Positions 55,060 through 63,560 are shown, numbered from the stretch's first letter. The stretch: DNA of 64,000 nucleotides from Streptomyces klenkii (GCF_003626645.1 NZ_RBAM01000007.1:434001-498000), one strand, 5' to 3'. Program-made: numbers and translations. The notes: generated from the letters alone by a model not told the origin.

Positions 55060-55219
55060 CACGGCTCCAGGGCGTGAGAAAAGCAGGACTGGGTGGAAGT
55101 TACCCGCCCGTAGGCTTCGGGTCACGGCCTGGTCACTGTGACCCCTCGCACTCTTGCCCTTGCGGGCTGTACGGGGCCGCTCGGGCGCGGGCGGCCCTGC
55201 CCGTCAGGTCTGTCCGGTT
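55060..55219. other. Upstream region of the thiolase gene
   Basis: First part of a 348-base gap between thiolase and SGNH hydrolase genes. It contains the GGTCACTGTGACC palindrome at 55131-55143 and a possible minus-strand -10 TAACTT near 55100. The rest of the gap is an inverted pair of the dispersed repeat. Confidence 0.4.
55131..55143. promoter_or_regulatory. GGTCAC-T-GTGACC palindrome upstream of thiolase
   Basis: A perfect 6-1-6 inverted repeat 72 bases before the thiolase start, with another GGTCAC at 55120-55125. A candidate operator for a TetR/GntR-type regulator of fatty-acid genes; the regulator is not in view. Confidence 0.45.
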
Positions 55220-55296
55220 CAAGGGTGCCTCGCGCCTCGCGCCCTTGTATCCGCCGCGACGGCGATCGGCCACGATGCCGGGTCCCGGCGGTGCCG
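55220..55296 (-). repeat. Dispersed intergenic repeat, copy 6 (reverse orientation)
   Basis: On the minus strand it reads CGGCACCGCCGG, GTGGCCGAT, GCCGTCGCGGCGG, then a stem-loop CAAGGG...CCCTTG. It faces copy 5 head to head. Confidence 0.6.
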
Positions 55297-55314
55297 GACC
55301 GGCCCGAGCCCGTA

Positions 55315-55388
55315 CGGCACCGCCGGAATCCACCGTGGTGGCCGATCGCCGTCGCGGCGGAATGAAGGGGCGCGGTGGCCCCTTCACC
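55315..55388 (+). repeat. Dispersed intergenic repeat, copy 5
   Basis: CGGCACCGCCGG, GTGGTGGCCGATCG, CCGTCGCGGCGG, then stem-loop GAAGGGG...CCCCTTC. With copy 6 it makes an inverted pair spanning 55220-55388. Confidence 0.6.
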
Positions 55389-55407
55389 GGCTCGGGCTGC
55401 CCGCGCC

Positions 55408-56445
55408 CTACGGCGCCCCCCGCCCCATCCGCGACCAGACGTGGTGCGGCACCGGCTCCGTGTGGGCCGGGAGGCGGCGCCGCTTGCGGTGCTTGAGGAG
55501 GGCCCAGCGGCCCCGCGCCGCGGTGACCTCCGTACCCGCTTCCGCGGCGGCCTCCGCCGCCGCGCGGGCCACCGGCAGGATGCCCTCGCGCCGGGCCGCG
55601 TCCGGCCGCTCCTCGTCCGGCCAGAGCCCCAGCGCCGCGCACAGCGTCGGCAGGACGGCCATCGCGGCCGTCGCGTACCCCTCCGCGGAGGGGTGGAAGT
55701 TGTCCGGGCCGAACAGCTCCCGCGGGTTCGCCGCGAACTCCGGGCCGAGCAGGTCGCCCAGCGACACCGTGCGCCCGCCGGCCTCGATCACCGCTATCGT
55801 CTGCGCCGCGGCGAGCTGCCGGCTCAGCCGCCGGGCCACCCACCGCAGCGGCTGGTAGACGGGCTCGATCGTGCCGAGGTCGGGGCACGTGCCCGCCACG
55901 ACCTCGCAGCCCGCCTCCCGCAGCCGCCGCACCGCGTCCGACAGCAGCCGTACGGAGCGGGCCGCCGGCATCCCGTGCGTGACGTCGTTCGCGCCGATCA
56001 TGATCACGGCGACGTCGGGCGGCCGGTCCACGTCGTCGAGCAGCAGCGTGACCTGCCGGTCCAGATCGTGCGAGCGCGCGCCGGACAGGGCGACGTTCCG
56101 CAGCTCCACGGGCCGCTCGGCGACCGCCGCGAGCCCGGAGGCGAGCAGCGCCCCCGGCGTCTGGCGGGGCCGGTGCACGCCCTGGCCGGCGGCCGTGGAG
56201 TCGCCGAGCAGGCCGAGCAGCAGCGGCTCGCGCCCGAGCCGGTGCACGAACGCCGAGCCGTAGCGGCCGTCCGCGTGGGGCGGGGTGCCGCCCGCGCCGC
56301 CGACCACGCGCCTGGCCAGCCGCATCTCGGTGAGCAGGACACCCGCCGCCGTGGCCCCGAGCAGGCCGATCCCGCCGCCTCCGTAGGCCGCGGCCGAGGC
56401 GATCCTCCGGGCGACCCTCGCCCTCGACGTGGTGATGGGTGACAT
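55408..56445 (-). CDS. SGNH/GDSL hydrolase family protein
   Basis: The 345-residue protein has a probable membrane anchor or signal segment (AAAYGGGGIGLLGATAAGVLL, about 18-38), then the SGNH fold: block I LLLGLLGDSTAAGQGV with the catalytic Ser in G-D-S, block II Gly in NVALSGARSHDL, block III Asn in VIMIGANDVTHG, and block V DNFHPSAEGYA with Asp and His. It is a lipase/esterase-type enzyme acting on the outer side of the membrane or the wall; substrate unknown. The end is basic (KHRKRRRLP). Strong GAGGAGG before the ATG at 56445. Divergent to cbs. Confidence 0.9.
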   Translation of the reverse strand: MSPITTSRARVARRIASAAAYGGGGIGLLGATAAGVLLTEMRLARRVVGGAGGTPPHADGRYGSAFVHRLGREPLLLGLLGDSTAAGQGVHRPRQTPGALLASGLAAVAERPVELRNVALSGARSHDLDRQVTLLLDDVDRPPDVAVIMIGANDVTHGMPAARSVRLLSDAVRRLREAGCEVVAGTCPDLGTIEPVYQPLRWVARRLSRQLAAAQTIAVIEAGGRTVSLGDLLGPEFAANPRELFGPDNFHPSAEGYATAAMAVLPTLCAALGLWPDEERPDAARREGILPVARAAAEAAAEAGTEVTAARGRWALLKHRKRRRLPAHTEPVPHHVWSRMGRGAP

Positions 56446-56621
56446 GGGCCGGACCTCCTCCGCAGCGCCGGTCACCGGGCTTCGCAGCACGGCCTCCGGG
56501 CCGCGTACGCGGTTTTACAAACACTTCATAAAAACACCGCACCCTTGCGAGGGCACGCTATGAGCAGGTTGCCCCGAGCGCCCGCTTCTGCAACGCGCCG
56601 TTGGAGCGGCCGGATGCGTTC

Positions 56622-56654
56622 TAGGCTGGCCGTATGGGTACGCGAGACCGCTAG
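56622..56654 (+). promoter_or_regulatory. cbs promoter -10 and leaderless micro-ORF
   Basis: TAGGCT (56622-56627, with TTGGAG 15 bases upstream) ends 6 bases before an ATG that opens a 6-codon reading frame (56634-56654: Met-Gly-Thr-Arg-Asp-Arg-stop). Its TAG stop overlaps a GTG (TAGTG) in frame with cbs, which could couple translation. Confidence 0.4.
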
Positions 56655-56677
56655 TGCCCCCGACCGCGGAGATCACC

Positions 56678-58081
56678 GTGCAGTATCACGATTCGATGAT
56701 TGAGCTCGTTGGCAACACCCCGCTCGTGAAGCTCAACAGCGTGACCGAAGGCATCAAGGCCACCGTTCTTGCCAAGGTCGAGTACTTCAACCCGGGCGGC
56801 TCCGTGAAGGACCGGATCGCCGTGCGCATGATCGAGGCCGCGGAGAAGTCCGGTGAGCTCAAGCCGGGCGGCACCATCGTGGAGCCGACCTCCGGCAACA
56901 CCGGTGTCGGTCTTGCGATCGTGGCCCAGCAGAAGGGTTACAAGTGCATCTTCGTCTGCCCGGACAAGGTCTCCACTGACAAGATCAACGTGCTGCGGGC
57001 GTACGGCGCCGAGGTCGTCGTCTGCCCGACCGCGGTCGACCCGGAGCACCCGGACTCGTACTACAACGTCTCCGACCGCCTCGTGCGCGAGACGCCCAAC
57101 GCCTGGAAGCCCGACCAGTACAGCAACCCCAACAACCCCCTTTCGCACTACTACTCCACCGGCCCCGAGCTCTGGGAGCAGACGGAGGGGAAGATCACCC
57201 ACTTCGTGGCGGGCGTCGGCACCGGCGGCACCATCAGCGGCACCGGGCGCTACCTGAAGGAGGTCAGCGACGGCCGCGTCAAGGTCATCGGCTCCGACCC
57301 GGAGGGCTCGGTCTACAGCGGCGGCTCCGGCCGTCCGTACCTGATCGAGGGCGTCGGTGAGGACTTCTGGCCCAGCGCCTACGACGGCACCGTCACGGAC
57401 GAGATCATCGCGGTCTCCGACAAGGACGCCTTCCAGATGACGCGCCGCCTCGCCAAGGAGGAGGGCCTGCTGGTCGGCGGCTCCTGCGGCATGGCGGTCG
57501 TCAGCGCCCTGCGCGCCGCCGAGAACCTCGGCCCGGACGACGTCGTGGTCGTCCTGCTGCCGGACAGCGGCCGCGGCTACCTGAGCAAGATCTTCAACGA
57601 CGAGTGGATGGCGGACTACGGCTTCCTGGAGGAGGCCGGCGACGCCGCCCGCGTGGGCGACGTGCTGCGCCGCAAGGACGGCGGCCTGCCCCACCTGGTG
57701 CACATGCACCCGGAGGAGACGGTCGGCGAGGCCATCGAGGTGCTCCGCGAGTACGGCGTCTCGCAGATGCCCATCGTCAAGCCGGGCGCGGGGCACCCCG
57801 ATGTGATGGCCGCCGAGGTCATCGGCTCGGTCGTGGAGCGCGAGCTGCTGGACGCCCTCTTCACCCAGCGCGCCTCCCTGTCCGACCCGCTGGAGAAGCA
57901 CATGTGCGCGCCGCTGCCGGTGGTCGGCTCCGGCGAGCCCGTCGCGGACCTGATGGCCGTGCTGGGCGAGGCGGACGCGGCGATCGTGATCGTCGAGGGC
58001 AAGCCCACCGGCGTGGTGAGCCGTCAGGACCTGCTGGCCTTCCTCGCGGAGAGCTCCGGCAAGGCCAACGGCACCAAGTAG
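56678..58081 (+). CDS. cbs: Cystathionine beta-synthase
   Basis: This PLP enzyme condenses serine (or O-acetylserine) and homocysteine to cystathionine in reverse transsulfuration. The 467-residue protein has IELVGNTPLVKLNSV at the N-terminus, the PLP Lys in EYFNPGGSVKDRIAVRM, the Asn loop EPTSGNTGVGLAI, phosphate-binding GVGTGGTISGTGRY, and GGSCGMAVVSAL. Two CBS domains follow the catalytic core (about 340-467; VHMHPEETVGEAIEVLREYG and AAIVIVEGKPTGVVSRQDLL). GTG 56678 has GGAGATC and matches the family start; an in-frame GTG at 56654 overlapping the micro-ORF stop would add eight residues. Confidence 0.93.
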   Translation: MQYHDSMIELVGNTPLVKLNSVTEGIKATVLAKVEYFNPGGSVKDRIAVRMIEAAEKSGELKPGGTIVEPTSGNTGVGLAIVAQQKGYKCIFVCPDKVSTDKINVLRAYGAEVVVCPTAVDPEHPDSYYNVSDRLVRETPNAWKPDQYSNPNNPLSHYYSTGPELWEQTEGKITHFVAGVGTGGTISGTGRYLKEVSDGRVKVIGSDPEGSVYSGGSGRPYLIEGVGEDFWPSAYDGTVTDEIIAVSDKDAFQMTRRLAKEEGLLVGGSCGMAVVSALRAAENLGPDDVVVVLLPDSGRGYLSKIFNDEWMADYGFLEEAGDAARVGDVLRRKDGGLPHLVHMHPEETVGEAIEVLREYGVSQMPIVKPGAGHPDVMAAEVIGSVVERELLDALFTQRASLSDPLEKHMCAPLPVVGSGEPVADLMAVLGEADAAIVIVEGKPTGVVSRQDLLAFLAESSGKANGTK

Positions 58082-58444
58082 CGCGGCCGGGGGCGCGGCC
58101 TCCGGCCCGCCCCCGTACGGCCGTGTGAACGGTACGCGGACGGACGGACCGTCAAAGGTACGTATGCGTCACGCGCCCGCAGCACCGCCTTAACAACGGT
58201 CCTGCATAGTGGAGGTGCCGGCAGGGGCCAGCCCCGGGCCGGCACCGAAGCGGCGGCAGGACTTCCGGAGCGGCTCCCGGACTCCTCGGCCGTCCGGACG
58301 CGGCTCACCGGCCCTGACCCGGCCCGTGTCCTCGTGGGGGACCGCCGTCGTCCCGACTCCGGCTCCGGCCGGGGTGCGGCGGTCCTCCGCGCACTTCCCT
58401 TCCGGGGCTCCTCCTGAGGTTCCTTCCGGGATTTTCCCCGGCGC
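58082..58444. other. 363-base convergent gap after cbs
   Basis: It begins with a hairpin (58088-58115) and contains a GCCGG...CCGGC inverted pair near 58219-58244. A TAGTGG at 58206 and AAC runs do not make a convincing promoter. No gene is supported. Confidence 0.4.
58088..58115 (+). terminator. GC-rich hairpin after cbs
   Basis: CGGGGGCG (58088-58095) pairs with CGCCCCCG (58108-58115), and the inner GGCC/GGCC extends the stem. Confidence 0.65.
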
Positions 58445-58885
58445 TCACTCCCAGGCGGAGCCGTCGTCCCGCTTCTGCGGCTTCTCCCGCGCACGCTGCC
58501 AGGGGAACACCCCCGCCGCGTTCACGGCGTTGACGCCCACGATCCCCGCCCAGCTCACGAGCAGCCCGGGCAGGTGCGCGTTCACCACGGCGATCGCGGA
58601 CAGCGGGACGGCCAGCACCAGGGACACCGCGGCGAAGCCGAAGCGCTCGCCGAAGCTCCCCGTGCCGCCGGGACCGCCGGGGCGCGGCAGCCCCCCGCGG
58701 GCGACGGCCATCTGTGTCTCCGCCGCCTGCCGGCGCACCCGCCGCTCGATCTCGGCGTCCAGTTTCCGGTCGACCTTCTCCAGGAAGGCGTCGACCAGCT
58801 CGGCCTCGTACTCCGGACCCAGTTCCTTCCGGGTTCCCAGAGTCGCGGCGAGATCCTTCTTCAGCTCATGGTCGCGGGCCATCAT
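58445..58885 (-). CDS. Small membrane protein of unknown function
   Basis: The 146-residue protein has a charged helical cytosolic half (LKKDLAATLGTRKELGPEYE, AELVDAFLEKVDRKLDAEIE, RRVRRQ) and two hydrophobic helices near the C-terminus (FAAVSLVLAVPLSAIAVVNA and LLVSWAGIVGVNAVNAAGVF). I do not recognise a named family, but integral membrane proteins of this type are common in Streptomyces. ATG ATG at 58885/58882; a TATCGT -10 box (minus strand, 58893-58898) ends 7 bases upstream, so the message is probably leaderless. Confidence 0.7.
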   Translation of the reverse strand: MMARDHELKKDLAATLGTRKELGPEYEAELVDAFLEKVDRKLDAEIERRVRRQAAETQMAVARGGLPRPGGPGGTGSFGERFGFAAVSLVLAVPLSAIAVVNAHLPGLLVSWAGIVGVNAVNAAGVFPWQRAREKPQKRDDGSAWE

Positions 58886-58994
58886 GCTCAGGACGATACG
58901 GTCGGCAAGGCCCCGCGTCGCTGGGGCCAGCACCCGTATCCGCCGTAGGGGCAGCCCCGCCGCCGTGCCGGGGCGCCGCTGGAAGGAGCAGTCC

Positions 58995-60365
58995 GTGCCC
59001 GGACCGACCGAAGCTCTGCTCACCCGCCTCGACCCCGGGGCGGGCGGGGACCGGCCCGACGCCCTGGCCGTCGCCGGGCGGGCCTGTTCCCGCGAGCAAC
59101 TGCTGGGCGCCGCCGCCGCGGTGGCGCACCGCATCGCGGGCGCCCCCGCCGTCGCCGTCCACGCCGACGCCTCCCTGGAGACCGTGGCGGCCGTCGTCGG
59201 CGGGCTGCTCGCCGGAGTGCCGGTGGTGCCGCTGCCGCCGGACGCGGGCCCCGCCGAGCGCGGCCACATCCTGCGCGACTCCGGCGCCGCCCTGGTGCTC
59301 GGCGGCGACGACGGCCTGCCGGTCGGCATAGACGAGCGGGGCGACTTGTCCGGCGCCGAGCCCGCCCCTGACAGCACCGCCCTGATCCTCTACACGTCCG
59401 GCACGACCGGCGCCCCCAAGGGCGCGCTGATCCCGCGCAGCGCGGTCGCCGCGGGCCTCGACGGGCTCGCCGAGGCCTGGCAGTGGACCGCCGAGGACAC
59501 CCTCGTGCACGGCCTGCCGCTGTTCCACGTCCACGGCCTCGTCCTGGGCGTCCTGGGGGCGCTGCGCACCGGCTGCCGGCTCGTGCACACCGGGCGGCCG
59601 ACGCCGGAGGCGTACGCGGCGGCCGGCGGCAGCCTGTACTTCGGGGTGCCGACGGTGTGGTCCCGGGTGGTGCGCGAGCCGTCCGCGGCCCGGGAGCTGG
59701 CCGGCGCCCGGCTGCTGGTGTCGGGCAGCGCGGCCCTGCCCGCGCCCGTCTTCCGCGACCTGGAGGCCCTCACCGGGCAGCGGCCCGTCGAGCGCTACGG
59801 CATGACCGAGACGCTGATCACCGTCTCCGCGCGGGCCGGCGGCGAGCGCCGGCCGGGCGCCGTGGGCACCCCGCTGCCGGGCGTTCGCACGCGCCTCGTG
59901 GCGGCCGAGGGCGGCATCGGCGAGCTGGAGGTCTCCGGGCCGACGCTCTTCAGCGGCTACCTCGGCCGCCCGGAGGCCACGGAGGCCGCGCACACGGCCG
60001 ACGGCTGGTTCCGTACGGGCGACATCGCCGCGATCGAGGAGGACGGCACGCACCGCATCGTGGGCCGGGCCTCCACCGACCTGATCAAGTCCGGCGGCTA
60101 CCGGGTCGGGGCGGGCGAGGTGGAGAACGCCCTCCTCGACCACCCGGCCGTCCGCGAGGCCGCCGTCGTCGGCGTCCCGCACGACGACCTCGGCCAGGAG
60201 ATCGTGGCCTACGTGGTGGCCGACGGCGCGACCGAGAAACAGCTGATCGACTTCGTGGCGGGGCACCTGTCCGTACACAAGCGGCCGCGCCGGGTCCGCT
60301 TCCTTGAGGCCCTGCCGCGCAACGCCATGGGCAAGCCGCAGAAGAAGCTCCTGCCTCCCCTGTAA
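58995..60365 (+). CDS. AMP-binding acyl-CoA synthetase
   Basis: The 456-residue adenylate-forming enzyme activates a carboxylic acid with ATP and CoA. Motifs are A3 ALILYTSGTTGAPKGALIPR (about 129-148), A5 VERYGMTETL, A7 HTADGWFRTGDIAAI, A8 GRASTDLIKSGGYRVGAGEV, and A10 PRNAMGKPQKKLL with the catalytic Lys. The N-terminal domain is about 50-80 residues shorter than usual, a size typical of malonyl-CoA/methylmalonyl-CoA synthetase-type (MatB) enzymes, but substrate choice cannot be read here. GGAAGGAG before the GTG at 58995. A 12-base tandem duplication overlaps the stop. Confidence 0.9.
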   Translation: MPGPTEALLTRLDPGAGGDRPDALAVAGRACSREQLLGAAAAVAHRIAGAPAVAVHADASLETVAAVVGGLLAGVPVVPLPPDAGPAERGHILRDSGAALVLGGDDGLPVGIDERGDLSGAEPAPDSTALILYTSGTTGAPKGALIPRSAVAAGLDGLAEAWQWTAEDTLVHGLPLFHVHGLVLGVLGALRTGCRLVHTGRPTPEAYAAAGGSLYFGVPTVWSRVVREPSAARELAGARLLVSGSAALPAPVFRDLEALTGQRPVERYGMTETLITVSARAGGERRPGAVGTPLPGVRTRLVAAEGGIGELEVSGPTLFSGYLGRPEATEAAHTADGWFRTGDIAAIEEDGTHRIVGRASTDLIKSGGYRVGAGEVENALLDHPAVREAAVVGVPHDDLGQEIVAYVVADGATEKQLIDFVAGHLSVHKRPRRVRFLEALPRNAMGKPQKKLLPPL

Positions 60366-60384
60366 CGGCGAATGTAACGGCGAA
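60361..60384 (+). repeat. 12-base tandem duplication at the synthetase stop codon
   Basis: TGTAACGGCGAA occurs at 60361-60372 and again at 60373-60384 without a gap; the first copy contains the TAA stop. Confidence 0.8.
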
Positions 60385-60400
60385 CGGGCTTCAGCAGGCG

Positions 60401-60434
60401 GCGCCGCCCTGCATAATTCCATGCAGGGCGGCGC
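60401..60434 (+). terminator. 14-bp perfect inverted repeat before the RpiR gene
   Basis: Arms 60401-60414 and 60421-60434 pair perfectly around AATTCC. Its core TGCATAATTCCATGCA is AT-rich, and the site lies 50 bases before the regulator start, so it could be a terminator for the synthetase gene, an operator for the regulator, or both. Confidence 0.6.
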
Positions 60435-60484
60435 TGAGTGAATGACCACTGCCGCAGCGACCGTCGACGACCATGGAGGGCCCG

Positions 60485-61342
60485 ATGAGCGACACCGGCG
60501 GCGAACCGGAAGCCACCGCACGGCTGCAAAAGCTCTTCGAAGGGCACCGGCTGACGCCCACCCAGCGCCGCATCGCCCACTGCATGGTGCGCCGCGCCGC
60601 CGACGCGCCCTTCCTCTCCAGCGTCGAGCTCGCCGAGCTCGCCGGCGTCAGCCAGCCCTCCGTCACCCGCTTCGCGGTCGCCCTCGGCTTCGACGGCTAC
60701 CCGGCGCTCCGCCGGCACCTGCGCGACGTCGTCCCCGCGGCGGACGCGCCGGCCGAGGGCGACAGCGCGTACAACGAGTACCAGCAGGCCGTCCAGGTCG
60801 AGATCGACAACCTCCGCCACCTCTCCTCGGTCCTCGCCGACCCCGCCCCCGTCACCCGCGCGGGCCGGCTCCTCGCCACGTCCCGGCCGCTGCTCGTGCT
60901 CGGCCTGCGCGCCGCCGGTGCCCAGGCCGCCGGCTTCGCCTACTTCGCCCGCAAGGTCCACCCCGACGTCCGCCTCCTGGACGAGGGCGGCACGCTCCTC
61001 GCCGACCGCATAGACGCCGCCGTACGGGCCGGGGCGAGCACCCTCCTGTGCTTCGCCCTGCCCCGCCACCCGCGCGAGGTCGTCGAGGCCCTGGAGTACG
61101 CGCAGGGGCAGGGCCTGACCGTCGTCACGGTCGCCGACTCCACCTTCGCCCCGGTGGCCCGGCACAGCGACCTCCTGCTCCCCGCCGCCGTCGGCACGGG
61201 CCTGGCCTTCGACACGGCCTGCGCGCCGATGCTGCTGGGGCGCATGCTGCTGGAGGCCATGTGCGACGCCCTGCCGGACGCGCAGGCGCGCCTGGAGGAG
61301 TTCGACGCGAAGGCGGCCGCGCGGGGCCTGTTCGTGGAGTAG
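60485..61342 (+). CDS. MurR/RpiR family transcriptional regulator
   Basis: The 285-residue regulator has an N-terminal helix-turn-helix of the HTH_6 type (about 15-80: LTPTQRRIAHCMVRRAADAP and SVELAELAGVSQPSVTRFAV), and a C-terminal SIS domain (about 125-245: LVLGLRAAGAQAAGFAYFAR, TLLCFALPRHPREVVEALEY, TVVTVADSTFAPVARHSDLL), which usually binds phosphosugars. The ATG at 60485 has GGAGGG 4 bases upstream; ATG 60473 overlaps that site. No sugar-use operon is adjacent; the neighbour upstream is an acyl-CoA synthetase. Confidence 0.92.
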   Translation: MSDTGGEPEATARLQKLFEGHRLTPTQRRIAHCMVRRAADAPFLSSVELAELAGVSQPSVTRFAVALGFDGYPALRRHLRDVVPAADAPAEGDSAYNEYQQAVQVEIDNLRHLSSVLADPAPVTRAGRLLATSRPLLVLGLRAAGAQAAGFAYFARKVHPDVRLLDEGGTLLADRIDAAVRAGASTLLCFALPRHPREVVEALEYAQGQGLTVVTVADSTFAPVARHSDLLLPAAVGTGLAFDTACAPMLLGRMLLEAMCDALPDAQARLEEFDAKAAARGLFVE

Positions 61343-61349
61343 GGCGGAC

Positions 61350-62675
61350 TCAGGAGTCCGGGGCGCCCCGGAAGCGCATCTCCGGGAAGCGCGGTGACGG
61401 GCCGTCCAGCAACTGCCCGTCCTCGTGCTTGAGGAAGCGGTCGAAGAACGCCACCACGTACGCGCGCGTGGCCGCCACCGCCCGCTCCGGGCGGACCGTC
61501 CCGATGTCCTGCCGGAGGACTTCCTCCGGCAGCGCTCCCTGCCGCGCGAGCGCGGGCAGCAGCGATACGGCGTCGGTGTACGTGCCGTGCTCCGCGCCCG
61601 CCATCGTCAGCTCGGCCTGCCGGCCGCGCGAATGCTGCCGGAAGGACGCCCACGACGCCCGGTTGTCCGCCGCGCCCGGCCCGTCGGAGCCCAGCAGGAG
61701 GAACGGCCGGTCCACGCCCTCGCGCGCGACGGTGCTCAGCCTGCTGCCCGTGCTGTCAGGCAGGGGGAAGTCCATCTGCCCGTCCATGTTGATCCCCGCT
61801 TTGAGGCGCCGGTCGTCGTGCAGGGCCTGCGCCGCCGTGAAGCCGCCCGCGGACTGCCCGGCCATGCCCACGCGCCGCAGGTCCACGGCGTCCCCCAGGC
61901 CGCGCGGCAGGCTCCGCCGCCACCGCGCCGAGCCGAGGGTGTCGAGGACGAACCGGGTGTCGTCCACCCGCGCCTTCACCGCCTTGCGGAGCGTGGCGTC
62001 GACCTCGGGCGCGGGCGCGCCGGCGAGCGAGGGCAGCACCGACTCGGCCGGCTTCCCGCCGGCCAGGCGCACCTCGGAGGAGTCGTAGGTGTGGTCGATG
62101 GTGACGACGACGTAGCCGCGGGAGGCCAGCTCCTCCACCAGGCCGGTGTTCCAGGTGCGCGGGTCGCCCAGGCCGGCGGAGTAGAGCACGACCGGCAGGG
62201 CGCGGCTGCCATGCGCCGCGGGAGCGGCCACGCGTGCGTGCGTGCGCGTGGCCGCCCAGTCGGCGGCGCCCGGGCGCACGCGGTAGTTGAAGCTGCCCGC
62301 GCCCCGGGCGGAGCCGAAGTGGGCGGCGGAGGCGGCGTCCATGTGGGGCGCGGTGCGGGGGCCGGTCTCCCGGTCCGCCGGATAGAAGAGGCTGATCGCG
62401 ACCCGGCGGTCGCCCTGCTCCGGCTTCCAGGGGTCCTTGCGGGCAGTGTCCACGAGGAGGCGGGTGACCGTGCCGACGGCGTACGGGCCGGTGGGCGCGG
62501 GAAGCGCGGCGCGGGCGCTCGCGGCGTCCGTGGCCGCGGGTGCGGCCGGGCCGCCCGCCGCGCGGGCGTCCGGCGCCGGTGCGAGCGCGCTCAGCACCCC
62601 GGTCAGGGCCAGTGCCCCCGCGGCGGCCACGGCGCGCCGCCTGAGCCTGCCGTCCCCTCGCTGCTGAACCCGCAT
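61350..62675 (-). CDS. Secreted alpha/beta hydrolase (PAF-acetylhydrolase/lipase-like)
   Basis: The 441-residue protein has a signal peptide (RRRAVAAAGALALTGVLSAL, then a cleavage-like ARAA), and an alpha/beta-hydrolase domain: LPVVLYSAGLGDPRTWNTGL, GYVVVTIDHTYDSSEV, the nucleophile elbow VGMAGQSAGGFTAAQAL with Ser in G-x-S-x-G, INMDGQMDFP, and AGAEHGTYTD where the catalytic His could lie. The order resembles extracellular PAF-acetylhydrolase/dienelactone-type esterases of Streptomyces. GGGGGAGG precedes the ATG at 62675. It converges with the RpiR gene across only 7 bases. Confidence 0.85.
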   Translation of the reverse strand: MRVQQRGDGRLRRRAVAAAGALALTGVLSALAPAPDARAAGGPAAPAATDAASARAALPAPTGPYAVGTVTRLLVDTARKDPWKPEQGDRRVAISLFYPADRETGPRTAPHMDAASAAHFGSARGAGSFNYRVRPGAADWAATRTHARVAAPAAHGSRALPVVLYSAGLGDPRTWNTGLVEELASRGYVVVTIDHTYDSSEVRLAGGKPAESVLPSLAGAPAPEVDATLRKAVKARVDDTRFVLDTLGSARWRRSLPRGLGDAVDLRRVGMAGQSAGGFTAAQALHDDRRLKAGINMDGQMDFPLPDSTGSRLSTVAREGVDRPFLLLGSDGPGAADNRASWASFRQHSRGRQAELTMAGAEHGTYTDAVSLLPALARQGALPEEVLRQDIGTVRPERAVAATRAYVVAFFDRFLKHEDGQLLDGPSPRFPEMRFRGAPDS

Positions 62676-62835
62676 CTCCGGCCTCCCCCGCTCGTCTTTT
62701 CCCGACGGGTCGACCATAGGGACCACACAAGTGCGCACACGTCATACGGAGGAGCCAAGTCCGGGCTGATACCGGGGTATGACCCCTGTGGGGTACACCC
62801 TGCGGGATTCTCAGCTCGCACTCAGATTCGTTGGC

Positions 62836-62841
62836 TAGCCT
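62836..62841 (+). promoter_or_regulatory. -10 TAGCCT of leaderless membrane protein gene
   Basis: TAGCCT ends 5 bases before the GTG at 62847, with no Shine-Dalgarno in between. Confidence 0.45.
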
Positions 62842-62846
62842 GCCGC

Positions 62847-63500
62847 GTGAGAGCCGGGATCGAGGGGATTTCAGAGGGAAAGGCGGGATTCGACGTGGGG
62901 CGCGGTTCGTATGCGCTGGCGCGGGTGGCGGTGATCGTCAGGGCGCCCGCGGGCTGGCTGTGCTGGGCGGGACTGCTGAGCGCGGGGATCGGCGTCCTGG
63001 TGCCCGGGTTCACCGGGCGGCGGATCGGCGTGCTCGCCGGGGCGGCGCTGTTCCTGATCGTCGCCGGTGCGGTCTTCGCGGCCCGCCGCAAGCGGTACGC
63101 GGCGCTGGCGCGCGGCGCGTCGCGGGCGGGCCGGTCGGTGTTCCTCCAGGACCGCGCCGTGACCCTGCGGAACTGGCGGCGCGCCCGCCGCTGGTGGCTG
63201 CTCCTCGCCTTCCTCGCCGCCGCGGGCTCGTCCTTCGCGGTGCCGGCCGCGGCCGGCATGGCCCTCGTCGGCGCGGGCGCGGGCCTGTGGGCGAAGGCCC
63301 TGTGGCTGGGCGGCCTGGAGCGCCGCGCGGGGTCGCTGTTGTGGGTCCGTACGGAGTGGGCGCAGGCGTCCCCCGCGGCCGAGCCCGTACGGGGCTACAT
63401 GTCCACCGGGCTCGCCGCGGGCGATGCCGCGCCCGGCGGCGGCAGGCGCCGCACGGGCCGGGTGCCGGCCGGGACGGCGGTCAGCGCGGCCCGCCAGTAG
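62847..63500 (+). CDS. Membrane protein of unknown function
   Basis: The 217-residue protein has four hydrophobic segments in two hairpins (APAGWLCWAGLLSAGIGVLV, IGVLAGAALFLIVAGAVFAA; WWLLLAFLAAAGSSFAVPAA, GMALVGAGAGLWAKALWLGG) with a basic loop between and a polar, Gly/Arg-rich C-terminus. I do not recognise the family. GTG 62847 is chosen because a TAGCCT box lies just upstream (leaderless); a later GTG at 62896 is out of that pattern. Confidence 0.65.
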   Translation: MRAGIEGISEGKAGFDVGRGSYALARVAVIVRAPAGWLCWAGLLSAGIGVLVPGFTGRRIGVLAGAALFLIVAGAVFAARRKRYAALARGASRAGRSVFLQDRAVTLRNWRRARRWWLLLAFLAAAGSSFAVPAAAGMALVGAGAGLWAKALWLGGLERRAGSLLWVRTEWAQASPAAEPVRGYMSTGLAAGDAAPGGGRRRTGRVPAGTAVSAARQ

Positions 63501-63560
63501 CGCGGGCTCGATCGCCCCCGGGGCGGTCCGGTCGGCCGAGCCGCCGCTGAAGCGGTCCGG

